Assembly (NCBI RefSeq): GCF_018390575.1
Contig: NZ_JAHBCJ010000013.1
Location: 1 to 51,244, forward strand
Reading direction: 5' to 3'
From: Bhargavaea massiliensis
GTDB lineage: Bacteria; Bacillota; Bacilli; Bacillales_A; Planococcaceae
Length of the DNA stretch: 51,244 nt
In this document: positions 28,888-35,789 of the stretch, piece by piece
Position numbering within the stretch: position 1 is the stretch's first letter
How the letters are laid out: each line of letters begins with the position of its first letter
Translations under genes and position numbers: made by a program
The notes under the pieces: generated by a model
Told to the model about the DNA's origin: nothing
The model's database searches: none
Seen by the model: only the letters and a program-made list of their open reading frames with translations

Positions 28888-29424
28888 ATGAGAGCAACTG
28901 GTATCGTCAGACGGATCGACGACCTTGGCCGTATTGTCATCCCGAAGGAAATCCGGCGCACGATGCGCATACGGGAAGGCGACCCGCTTGAAATCTTCAC
29001 TGACCGGGACGGGGAAGTCATCCTGAAAAAGTATTCCCCGATCAGTGAGCTGGGCAGCTTTGCCCAGGAATATGCAGAGACGCTGTACGAAACATTGGGA
29101 ACACCGGCGCTCATCAGCGACCGTGATGAAATGATCGCGGCAGCCGGCCTCCCGAAAAAGGATTATCTGGGCAAGCGGATCTCCGGTGAGCTGGAGGAAA
29201 TCATGCTCGGACGCTCGATCGTCACGGAGAAAAATGAAAAGTCCCTGGAATGGGTGCCCGGCGTCACCGAACAGATCAAGTCATCGTGCATTTGTCCGAT
29301 CGTCTCGGGCGGGGACCCGATCGGCGCGGTCTATCTGCTGTCGAAGGTCCATTTCATCGGCGACCCGGAAGTGAAGGCAGCGGAAACCGCAGCCCACTTC
29401 CTCGCCAAGCAGATGGAGCCTTAA
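28888..29424 (+). CDS. spoVT: Stage V sporulation protein T
   Basis: A 178-residue regulator, the same length as in B. subtilis. The N-terminal AbrB-type DNA-binding domain reads MRATGIVRRIDDLGR, then IVIPKEIRRTMRI; a GAF-like domain occupies about residues 58-178. SpoVT tunes sigma-G genes in the forespore and influences germination. The ATG at 28888 fits the paralogue abrB and the family length; the frame is open 117 nt upstream but that part holds the sigma-G promoter. Confidence 0.95.
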   Translation: MRATGIVRRIDDLGRIVIPKEIRRTMRIREGDPLEIFTDRDGEVILKKYSPISELGSFAQEYAETLYETLGTPALISDRDEMIAAAGLPKKDYLGKRISGELEEIMLGRSIVTEKNEKSLEWVPGVTEQIKSSCICPIVSGGDPIGAVYLLSKVHFIGDPEVKAAETAAHFLAKQMEP

Positions 29425-29473
29425 TCGCCAACGAATGCAAGACCCGGGGGATGCCCCCAATAGAATGGCCAAA

Positions 29474-29522
29474 GGGCCGCCGCACTTGCCGGAAACAATC
29501 GGCGGAGCGGCGGCCTTTTTTG
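29474..29522 (+). terminator. Terminator after spoVT
   Basis: GGCCGCCGC / GCGGCGGCC stem with inner GCCG/CGGC pairing possible, then TTTTTT. Confidence 0.85.
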
Positions 29523-29573
29523 TGTGGCTTACCGGAGCGGATATTGGGAGTCACTGCATGATCAGGAGGCAAT

Positions 29574-29657
29574 AAAGCACTCACGCCCATTTTGAAAGCA
29601 CTCACTCTCCGATTGAAAGCACTCACCCAAAATTCTGAAGCACTCGACAATCCAGCC
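29574..29657. repeat. Four direct repeats with exact 21-bp period
   Basis: AAAGCACTCAC starts at 29574, 29595 and 29616, and GAAGCACTCG at 29637: four units each exactly 21 bp apart. The first 11 bases are conserved in the first three units and decay in the fourth; the other 10 bases vary. It lies between the spoVT terminator and the yabM promoter. There is no coding potential. The reverse complement core GTGAGTGCTTT resembles the GAGTGTTAA array at 201. Confidence 0.85.
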
Positions 29658-29681
29658 CACGGCAGCCCCGCATGGCCACCG

Positions 29682-29690
29682 TGCTATAAT
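29682..29690 (+). promoter_or_regulatory. Extended -10 promoter of yabM
   Basis: TGCTATAAT is a perfect extended -10 about 34 nt before yabM. The fourth 21-bp repeat lies just upstream, near -55 to -35 relative to the inferred start. Confidence 0.65.
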
Positions 29691-29723
29691 GGGGATATTC
29701 TTGGAAAGAAGGAAGCCTGAAGC

Positions 29724-31325
29724 ATGCAGCAGCAATGGAATATGAAGACCTTCATGAAAGGCGCCGCGCTCCTGGCCGCGGCCGGCATCATCGTCAAGAT
29801 CCTGAGCGCTGTCTATCGCATCCCGTTCCAGAACCTGGTCGGCGACAAAGGATTTTATATTTATCAGCAGGTGTACCCGTTTATCGGCATCATCACGGTA
29901 TGGACGTCGGCGGGGTTCGCGGTCGCCGTCTCCAAAGTGATGGCGGACCGGGACCGTGCGGAAAGCGGCGCCGTCATGAGGATTGCGCTGGCCTGTCTCG
30001 CTGTAGTGTCCGGCGCAAGTTTCCTTGTGCTGTTTTTTGGCGCGGACACCATCACCGGGTGGATGGGCGACCGGCAGCTGGCCCCGCTTTTGCGCGCCGG
30101 TTCGCTCGTCATTTTGTTTATGCCGCTGCTCGCCCTCCTGAAGGGCGTCTACCAGTCGGAAGGCCGCATGGCACCTGTCGCGGGTGCCCAAGTGGTGGAG
30201 CAGGCGGTCCGTGTGACGGTCATCCTGGCGGGCACCCTGATTGTCGTCTCGGCCGGCGCCTCGCTGTACATGGCGGGGGAGATGGCCATGTGGGGAGCGG
30301 TCGCAGGCGAGGCGGCTGGCGTACTTCTCCTGTTTGCCCTGTTCAGGAAGTGGACAGGGCGCCCGGACTTCCGGGACCGCTCCGCATCGGTCAGAGCCTG
30401 GCCCATCATCAAAGAGCTGACGGCGATTAGCCTGGCCGCAAGCCTGAGCTCGCTGATTTTGCTGTTTTTCCAGATGGTCGATTCGTTCACAGTGTTCAGC
30501 CTATTGGCGGAAACAATGGAACGGGAGAGGGCGATGGAATCGAAGGGCGTCTATGACCGCGGCCAGCCGCTTGTCCAGATGGGCATTTTGCTCGCTTCGA
30601 CGCTGTCGCTTTCAATTGTTCCGCTTGTCGCGGCCCATACGGCTAAAAAAGGCGGACGGACCGCGGAGCCGTTTGTCCGCCTTGCCTGGAGGCTCGCCTT
30701 CCTGTTCGGCTGGGCGGCGGCGCTCGGGCTGATCCTCGTCCTTCCGTATGTCAATGAAATGCTGTTCGAGACGCGAAGCGGGTCTGCCGCCATCATGGTG
30801 TTCTGCATCCAGATATTCGAGCTGTCGCTGATCCTGCCGCTCGTGGCGGTGCTACAGGGACTCGGCCGGGTGAAAGTGCCGGCGCTCCTGCTTCTTTCGG
30901 GCCTTGCGCTCAAGGCGGCGGCCAATTGGTTACTTGTGCCTCCGTTCGGCATACTCGGCGCCTCGATCGCGGGGACTGCCGGATTTGCCGCGGCCGCCGC
31001 GGGAATTCTGATTTACTTTAAGAAAGTGTGGCCGGTGCGTCTGGCCGACGGGCGGTTTTACCGGATGATCGCGGTGGCGTCGCTCATGATGGCGGCCGTC
31101 CTTGTCCCGTGGATGCTCCTGGCAGACATCTGGCTGTTTGATGCGTTACCCGCCAGGATCGGTGCGACACTCACCGCTCTTACAGGCGTCACAATCGGTG
31201 CGGCAGTGTTTCTTGCAGTCATCGCGAAGGCACGTGTGCTGTCGGAGCGGGAATGGTACCTGATCCCGTTCGGGCGCTGGCTTGCCGTCCTGCAGCTGAT
31301 TTTAAATAAATCCGATAGGAAGTGA
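29724..31325 (+). CDS. yabM: Polysaccharide biosynthesis/flippase protein YabM
   Basis: A 533-residue membrane protein with about 12-14 hydrophobic segments, of the MurJ/PST (MOP) exporter superfamily. The N-terminal family motif is seen as AAGIIVKILSAVYRIPF and VGDKGFYIYQQVYPF. Relatives flip lipid-linked sugars; SpoVB and YtgP/MurJ are close paralogues. The substrate of YabM is unknown. It starts a run yabM-yabN-rqcP with 4-nt and 0-nt gaps, as in B. subtilis. Confidence 0.88.
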   Translation: MQQQWNMKTFMKGAALLAAAGIIVKILSAVYRIPFQNLVGDKGFYIYQQVYPFIGIITVWTSAGFAVAVSKVMADRDRAESGAVMRIALACLAVVSGASFLVLFFGADTITGWMGDRQLAPLLRAGSLVILFMPLLALLKGVYQSEGRMAPVAGAQVVEQAVRVTVILAGTLIVVSAGASLYMAGEMAMWGAVAGEAAGVLLLFALFRKWTGRPDFRDRSASVRAWPIIKELTAISLAASLSSLILLFFQMVDSFTVFSLLAETMERERAMESKGVYDRGQPLVQMGILLASTLSLSIVPLVAAHTAKKGGRTAEPFVRLAWRLAFLFGWAAALGLILVLPYVNEMLFETRSGSAAIMVFCIQIFELSLILPLVAVLQGLGRVKVPALLLLSGLALKAAANWLLVPPFGILGASIAGTAGFAAAAAGILIYFKKVWPVRLADGRFYRMIAVASLMMAAVLVPWMLLADIWLFDALPARIGATLTALTGVTIGAAVFLAVIAKARVLSEREWYLIPFGRWLAVLQLILNKSDRK

Positions 31326-31329
31326 TCCC

Positions 31330-32790
31330 ATGAATGAAATTACCGTGATCGGCCTCGGTGCGTCCGGCCTTGACGGGCTGCCGCTCGGCGTCTACCGGAA
31401 ACTGAAAAACGCGGGGCTTGTCCATGTCCGGACCGCGGACCATCCCGTCATTGCAGAGCTGGAGGCGGAAGGCATCCGGTTCCGCACATTCGATGACGTC
31501 TACCGGAAACATGAAACATTCCCGCCGGTGTACCGCGAAATCGCGGATACGCTCCTGGCGATGGCCGAAAAAGAACCGGTCATGTACGCCGTGCCCGGCC
31601 ATCCGCTCGTTGCCGAACAGACTGTCCAGTATCTGGTCGGGGCGGAGCGGGAAGGGAAGGCCCGCCTTCATATCGAAGGCGGCCAGAGCTTTCTTGACCC
31701 GGTATTCAGCGCGCTCAGGATCGACCCAATCGACGGTTTCCAGCTGCTCGACGGCACGGAGATGCACCGGGACGACTTGAAGATGAACCAGCATGTCCTG
31801 ATCGCTCAGGTGTACGACACGTTCAGCGCGTCAGACGTGAAGCTCACGCTCATGGAAAAGTATCCGGACGACCATCCGGTGACAATTGTCACGGCAGCCG
31901 GATCGCCCGAAGAAAAGCTTGTCACCGTCCCGCTTTATGAGCTGGACCGGACTGTGGAGACCAGCAATCTGATGACGGTCTACATCCCCCCTGCCGTCCG
32001 GCTTGAAGAGCGGCTGAAGGAATGGGACGCCTTCCGCGAGATCATCGGCATCCTGAGAAGTCCGGACGGCTGCCCTTGGGACCGCGAACAGACGCACGAG
32101 TCGCTCCGGAAATTCATGATCGAGGAAGCGCATGAACTTGTCCAGGCGATTGATGACGGGGACGATGACGCCATCATCAATGAACTGGGCGACGTGCTTC
32201 TCCAAGTGTTCCTTCATGCGCAGATCGGTGAGGACGACGGCTACTTCCAGATGGAAGATGTACTGGAGACGGTGGCGGAAAAAATGATCCGCCGGCATCC
32301 GCATGTGTTCGGCGACGCCGATGCCGCAGACTCCGATGCCGTCGTGACCCACTGGCAGGCGATCAAGGAAAAAGAAAAAGGCGCAGCGTCCGGATCGGTC
32401 CTGGACGGACAGGAGCGCTACGCCTCCTCGCTCCTCACGTCATACAACTACCAGAAGGAAGCCGCCAGGCATGGGTTCAGCTGGCCGGATGCGGAAGGCG
32501 CCTGGGAGAAGTTCGAAGAGGAATGGCAGGAATTCCGCCTTGCAGCGGAGAATGGGGGAGAGGGCGAACGGACTGATGAATTCGGCGACGTACTGTTTAC
32601 GCTCGTCAATCTCGCCCGTTACTACAAGGTCTCACCGGAAGAGGCGATGACCGGCGCCAACCGCAAGTTCAGAAGGCGCTTTTCCCATGTCGAAAAACGG
32701 GTCCGGGAAGGCCGGGGCCGTTTTGAAGACTATACGCTCGATGAACTCGACGCGTTCTGGAATGAAGCGAAACGATTGGAGAGGATGTAA
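31330..32790 (+). CDS. yabN: YabN: tetrapyrrole methylase domain fused to MazG
   Basis: A 486-residue fusion. Residues 1 to about 220 are a SAM-dependent tetrapyrrole-methylase-like domain (VIGLGASGLDGLPLGVY; VPGHPLVAEQTV). The rest is MazG: EEAHELVQAIDDGD and NELGDVLLQVFLH give the first metal-binding EExxE/ExxD set, EEEWQEF and DEFGDVLFTLVNL the second. MazG hydrolyses nucleoside triphosphates to monophosphates, probably cleaning abnormal NTPs. The reaction of the N-terminal domain is unknown. The stop codon abuts the start of rqcP. Confidence 0.93.
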   Translation: MNEITVIGLGASGLDGLPLGVYRKLKNAGLVHVRTADHPVIAELEAEGIRFRTFDDVYRKHETFPPVYREIADTLLAMAEKEPVMYAVPGHPLVAEQTVQYLVGAEREGKARLHIEGGQSFLDPVFSALRIDPIDGFQLLDGTEMHRDDLKMNQHVLIAQVYDTFSASDVKLTLMEKYPDDHPVTIVTAAGSPEEKLVTVPLYELDRTVETSNLMTVYIPPAVRLEERLKEWDAFREIIGILRSPDGCPWDREQTHESLRKFMIEEAHELVQAIDDGDDDAIINELGDVLLQVFLHAQIGEDDGYFQMEDVLETVAEKMIRRHPHVFGDADAADSDAVVTHWQAIKEKEKGAASGSVLDGQERYASSLLTSYNYQKEAARHGFSWPDAEGAWEKFEEEWQEFRLAAENGGEGERTDEFGDVLFTLVNLARYYKVSPEEAMTGANRKFRRRFSHVEKRVREGRGRFEDYTLDELDAFWNEAKRLERM

Positions 32791-33081
32791 ATGAGACTCG
32801 ATAAATTCCTGAAAGTGTCCCGCCTCATCAAGCGGCGCACGCTCGCAAAAGAAGTGGCGGACCAGGGGCGGATCACGATCAACGGCAAAAAGGCCAAGGC
32901 ATCAACCGTCGTGAAAGAGGGCGATGAGCTCGCCATCCGATTTGGCCAGAAGCTTGTCACCGCCCGTGTGGACATGCTGAAGGACTCCGTCAAAAAAGAC
33001 GAAGCCGGTAACATGTTCACTATCCTAAAAGAAGAAAAACTCGACAAAGTCGAACCCGAATTCATCGACGACGAGGACTGA
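32791..33081 (+). CDS. rqcP: RqcP (YabO), S4-domain ribosome quality control factor
   Basis: A 96-residue S4 RNA-binding protein (MRLDKFLKVSRLIKRRTLA, then GRITINGKKAKAS). RqcP stabilises the P-site tRNA on stalled 50S subunits while RqcH adds alanine tails. It starts directly after the yabN stop codon. A bidirectional hairpin follows. Confidence 0.93.
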   Translation: MRLDKFLKVSRLIKRRTLAKEVADQGRITINGKKAKASTVVKEGDELAIRFGQKLVTARVDMLKDSVKKDEAGNMFTILKEEKLDKVEPEFIDDED

Positions 33082-33084
33082 CAC

Positions 33085-33124
33085 AAAACGGCCCGGAGCG
33101 CACCAATCGCACTGGGCCGTTTTC
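33085..33124 (+). terminator. Terminator after rqcP
   Basis: AAAACGGCCC / GGGCCGTTTT perfect 10-bp stem with A's before and T's after, so it could act in both directions. Confidence 0.85.
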
Positions 33125-33142
33125 CTATTGCCATTCTTCCGG

Positions 33143-33172
33143 GTCATGTTTCCCCGCCTCCGCTCATACAAT
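33143..33172 (+). promoter_or_regulatory. sigma-E promoter of yabP-yabQ
   Basis: GTCATGTTT, about 14-bp spacer, CATACAAT: a perfect sigma-E -10 and an acceptable -35. B. subtilis yabP-yabQ is made in the mother cell under sigma-E. Confidence 0.7.
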
Positions 33173-33214
33173 GCGTTGAACGGACAAGGACAAGCGAAAA
33201 GGGGGAACGAACAG

Positions 33215-33520
33215 ATGCAGATCGAACAGACGGACAATCCGGGCACCGCCTACCAGATTCCATCAGGCGACCACCACGTGTCGCTGCGCAACCGCAAGAG
33301 GATGGACCTGACGTCAGTAAAGGCGATCGACCGATTTGACCAGGAAGAGTTTATCGTGCGCACCTCGCAGGGGCAGCTCCAGATCCGGGGAGACGGGCTC
33401 CGGATCGTCCATCTCGATGTGGACAAGGGCCTCCTCACCCTCGAGGGCACCGTCAAAGTGCTCCAATACGAAGATGAAGACGGTCATTCGCGGAATATCC
33501 TCACCAAGTTATTCGGATGA
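33215..33520 (+). CDS. yabP: Sporulation protein YabP
   Basis: A 101-residue protein of the YabP/YqfC family (HVSLRNRKRMDLTSVKAI, FIVRTSQGQLQIRGDGL). It is required for sporulation in B. subtilis, in spore cortex/coat formation; its biochemical role is unknown. The ATG at 33215 follows GGGGGAA and gives family length; the longer frame starts in the promoter. It ends in an ATGA overlap with yabQ. Confidence 0.92.
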   Translation: MQIEQTDNPGTAYQIPSGDHHVSLRNRKRMDLTSVKAIDRFDQEEFIVRTSQGQLQIRGDGLRIVHLDVDKGLLTLEGTVKVLQYEDEDGHSRNILTKLFG

Positions 33521-34020
33521 TCGTTTCCCATCAGCTGCTCAGCCTGCTGGCCATGGTCGGGACAGGCATTCTCGCCGCTGCCGCCATCGACATGATCCGG
33601 ACGGCTGGCGGCGGCACCCGGGCCGGCACCGCCATCGAGCTGATGGCGTGGCCGCTTTTGGGGTTATTCGCGTTTTCTGTCTTGTTCGCCGTGCGCTCCG
33701 GCGAATGGAGGCTTTATGACCTGCTTGCCCAGCTGGCCGGCGTGCTGCTCTACGAATCGGCGCTCCACCGGCCGTTCCGTTTTGCCGGTAGGCTGATCAC
33801 CGTGCTGGTCATCCGGCCGGTCCTGTTGCTTATAGGCGTCATCTGGAGAATCGCCGCCTTCATCGTCGGCATCCCGGTCCGCCTCATTCTTTTTCTGGTC
33901 CGGCTGCTGCTGCGCCCGTTTCAAAAGCCGATCCGGGCAATCCGCAGAAAAGCGGGGAATCTGTCAAGAAAAGTTCGCCGCAAGTTCCCCGGGCGCCCCT
34001 TAAAAAAGAGGTCCGCATGA
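33517..34020 (+). CDS. yabQ: Spore cortex biosynthesis protein YabQ
   Basis: A 167-residue membrane protein with about four to five hydrophobic segments and a basic C-terminal tail (KPIRAIRRKAGNLSRKVRRK). YabQ is needed for cortex formation and sits in the outer forespore membrane in B. subtilis; the B. subtilis protein is somewhat longer (about 211). It starts in the yabP stop codon, so the pair is translationally coupled. Similarity is by pattern and context more than by motif. Confidence 0.85.
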   Translation: MIVSHQLLSLLAMVGTGILAAAAIDMIRTAGGGTRAGTAIELMAWPLLGLFAFSVLFAVRSGEWRLYDLLAQLAGVLLYESALHRPFRFAGRLITVLVIRPVLLLIGVIWRIAAFIVGIPVRLILFLVRLLLRPFQKPIRAIRRKAGNLSRKVRRKFPGRPLKKRSA

Positions 34021-34022
34021 GG

Positions 34023-34028
34023 TATAAT
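34023..34028 (+). promoter_or_regulatory. Candidate -10 of divIC
   Basis: A perfect TATAAT just after yabQ, about 40 nt before the divIC start. No good -35 is visible. Confidence 0.45.
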
Positions 34029-34068
34029 GGATAAATCATGCGCTCCGACGCAGGCAGGGGGACCGAGG

Positions 34069-34503
34069 ATGGAACAGAAAAACAGGCAGGCAAACAGTCA
34101 CGGGCCCGTCACACCGATCCAGACCGAGTATGTCCGGGCCCGGGAACGCAAGGAACAGATCAAGAAAGCGCGGAAAATCCGGCTCTACCGGAGACTTGCC
34201 GTCTTTGCCGTCATTGCGGCACTGACGTTCGGATGGATGACCTGGTCGCTCGTCGAAAAAAACCAGGCCATTGCCGCCAAGCAGGAAGAGAAAAAAGCCG
34301 CACTCGCAGAACTGGAGAAACTCCAGGAAGAAGGCGCGGCCCTGGAACTCGAACTTGAAAAACTGGACGACCCGGAATACATCGCCAAGCTCGCCAGGAA
34401 GGAATACCTCCTGTCCGAGGAAGGCGAGATCATCTTTACTCTCCCGGATGAGGAGAAGAAAGAAAAAGACAAAGAGAAAAAAGACGGAGACTCCGAGGAG
34501 TAA
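34069..34503 (+). CDS. divIC: Cell division protein DivIC (FtsB-like)
   Basis: A 144-residue bitopic divisome protein. A basic cytoplasmic segment (about residues 20-40) precedes one membrane span (about 42-62), a coiled coil rich in Glu and Lys (about 62-98), and the conserved DPEYIAKLARKEYLLS. The C-terminal tail is unusually rich in Lys and Glu. DivIC forms a complex with FtsL and DivIB at the septum. The ATG at 34069 follows AGGGGG; the upstream ATG at 34027 overlaps a TATAAT box. Confidence 0.94.
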   Translation: MEQKNRQANSHGPVTPIQTEYVRARERKEQIKKARKIRLYRRLAVFAVIAALTFGWMTWSLVEKNQAIAAKQEEKKAALAELEKLQEEGAALELELEKLDDPEYIAKLARKEYLLSEEGEIIFTLPDEEKKEKDKEKKDGDSEE

Positions 34504-34524
34504 ATCGTCTTCTATAAAAGGGGG

Positions 34525-34566
34525 CAGCAGCGGCCCGGTAATGTCCGGAGAGCCGCTGCTGTTTTT
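34525..34566 (+). terminator. Terminator after divIC
   Basis: CAGCAGCGGC / GCCGCTGCTG perfect 10-bp outer stem with an inner CCGG/CCGG pairing, then five T. Confidence 0.9.
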
Positions 34567-34633
34567 AAATGGAGGCTGCCGGAGGGCAGGATCCTCTGAA
34601 ACTCCGCCCGGTACAAGAAATATGCCCGATTCA

Positions 34634-34661
34634 TTGACACTCTTTGATTGTTGGTTATAAT
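34634..34661 (+). promoter_or_regulatory. yabR promoter
   Basis: TTGACA, 16-bp spacer, TATAAT: both hexamers are consensus. It drives a leader of about 85 nt. Confidence 0.85.
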
Positions 34662-34667
34662 TAGGTC

Positions 34668-34741
34668 AAGGGACTTGGTCTGTCAAGACCCGGAATATGT
34701 ATGCATGGCTGTACGAACAGCCCGCTTAATCTTTAAGGAGG
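34668..34741 (+). promoter_or_regulatory. Structured 5' leader of yabR
   Basis: Two small hairpins with tetraloops: GGTCT-gtca-AGACC (34677-34690) and GGCTGT-acga-ACAGCC (34707-34722), before AAGGAGG at 34735-34741. No terminator-like stem is seen. A role such as autoregulation or mRNA stability is only a guess. Confidence 0.45.
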
Positions 34742-34753
34742 AGCATTTTTTTT

Positions 34754-35185
34754 ATGTCAATTGAAGTCGGCAGCAAGGTACAGGGAAAAGTAACAGGAAT
34801 CACCAACTTCGGGGCATTCGTTGAGCTGCCTAACGGAAAGACGGGCCTGGTCCACATCAGTGAGGTCGCAGACCACTACGTCAAGGACATCAATGAGTTG
34901 CTCAAGGTCGGCGATACCGTAGAAGTTAAAGTGATGAATGTCGGCAATGACGGGAAAATCGGCCTGTCGATCCGGAAAGCGAAGCCGGAATCCGAACGTC
35001 CTCAGCGCCCGGAGCGTCCATTCCGTCCGCGAGGCGGCAACCGGGGCGGCGGCGATAACCGCGGAGGCAAAGAAAACTTCGAGCAGAAGATGGCACGGTT
35101 CCTGAAGGACAGTGAAGATCGTCTGTCCACCCTAAAGCGCGCGACGGAATCCAAGCGCGGCGGCCGGGGTGCGAGAAGAGGCTGA
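34754..35185 (+). CDS. yabR: S1-domain RNA-binding protein YabR
   Basis: A 143-residue protein. Residues 1-75 form an S1 OB-fold domain (VGSKVQGKVTGITNFGAFVEL, GLVHISEVAD). The rest is a basic, low-complexity region with RPERPFRPRGGNRGGG and a final arginine/glycine stretch, typical of RNA-binding tails. Relatives include general stress protein 13. It has its own strong promoter and structured leader, and a terminator follows. Confidence 0.9.
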   Translation: MSIEVGSKVQGKVTGITNFGAFVELPNGKTGLVHISEVADHYVKDINELLKVGDTVEVKVMNVGNDGKIGLSIRKAKPESERPQRPERPFRPRGGNRGGGDNRGGKENFEQKMARFLKDSEDRLSTLKRATESKRGGRGARRG

Positions 35186-35253
35186 CTTGCTGACTGCTTC
35201 GATCGAAAAAAATCTCTGATATAGATGCCCGGGACACAGCCCGGGAACGCTTC

Positions 35254-35289
35254 GGCGGCCTGACGGATATAAACCGCAGGCCGCCTTTT
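35254..35289 (+). terminator. Terminator after yabR
   Basis: GGCGGCCTG / CAGGCCGCC perfect 9-bp stem followed by TTTT. Confidence 0.85.
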
Positions 35290-35420
35290 GCTATTCTGGA
35301 CAAATCCCGACTCAAGCGGGAGATGCCAATCAGCCAGGATCGTTAAGCCGAAGCGACCTCCATGCAGCCCATGATCCGCCAATATTCCGCATGAAACAGG
35401 CTGTCCGGCGTGTGCGGACG
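35290..35420. other. Non-coding stretch between convergent yabR and tRNA-Met terminators
   Basis: No gene or motif was recognised. Confidence 0.5.
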
Positions 35421-35421
35421 C

Positions 35422-35460
35422 AAAAAACCGGCCCTCCCCCGAATGGGGAAGGGCCGGTTT
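35422..35460 (-). terminator. Terminator of tRNA-Met
   Basis: On the - strand a long stem, AAACCGGCCCTTCCCC with GGGGGAGGGCCGGTTT, ends in a run of T. It lies 5 bases past the tRNA 3' end. Confidence 0.88.
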
Positions 35461-35465
35461 CCATA

Positions 35466-35539
35466 TAGCGGCGGAGGGGATCGAACCCCCGACCTTACGG
35501 GTATGAACCGTACGCTCTAGCCAGCTGAGCTACACCGCC
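35466..35539 (-). tRNA. trnM: tRNA-Met (anticodon CAT), elongator type
   Basis: Reads GGCGGTGTAGCTCAGC, then anticodon loop TTCATAC (CAT), then GGGGGTTCGATC. Arms fold into a standard cloverleaf of 74 nt with a G1-U72 pair, as in the B. subtilis elongator tRNA-Met. The 3' CCA is not encoded (A73 is followed by TAT) and must be added by the CCA enzyme. In B. subtilis the tRNA-Met at this locus is on the + strand with tRNA-Glu; here it is inverted and alone. Confidence 0.93.
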
Positions 35540-35558
35540 GTGTTTGCGACACTACCAT

Positions 35559-35587
35559 ATCATACAGAGCCGTAGGGACGGTGTCAA
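35559..35587 (-). promoter_or_regulatory. tRNA-Met promoter
   Basis: On the - strand TTGACA (35587-35582), 17-bp spacer, TATGAT (35564-35559). The start would lie about 12 nt before the tRNA. Confidence 0.85.
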
Positions 35588-35686
35588 TCCTTTTTTGCAC
35601 AAGAACATCAAAAATCCTGTCGCGTGATTCGCCGTTTTCCCGCCATCATCTGCAAAATAGGAAGATTCCAAAAACGAGGCTGATTC

Positions 35687-35752
35687 CGTCGAAAGTTTCT
35701 CCGGCACGGTTGCCAGGAACAGACAAACTTCAGTGAATCACCCCGGTATACT
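35687..35752 (+). promoter_or_regulatory. Candidate spoIIE control region
   Basis: A possible -10 TATACT (35747-35752) lies about 40 nt before spoIIE. CGTCGAA (35687-35693) matches the Spo0A box at six of seven positions. No standard -35 is seen, which would fit a Spo0A-activated promoter like that of B. subtilis spoIIE, but support is weak. Confidence 0.35.
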
Positions 35753-35789
35753 CAGGACACTTGATTCAAAGACGAGGGGGAATCGAATC

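Noticed and set aside
29574-29657. CRISPR array
   Set aside because: Units are only 21 bp with about 10-bp variable parts, and there are no cas genes.
35002-35382. Gene of 126 codons antisense to the end of yabR
   Set aside because: It crosses the yabR terminator and half of it is antisense to the arginine/glycine tail of yabR; no similarity was recognised.
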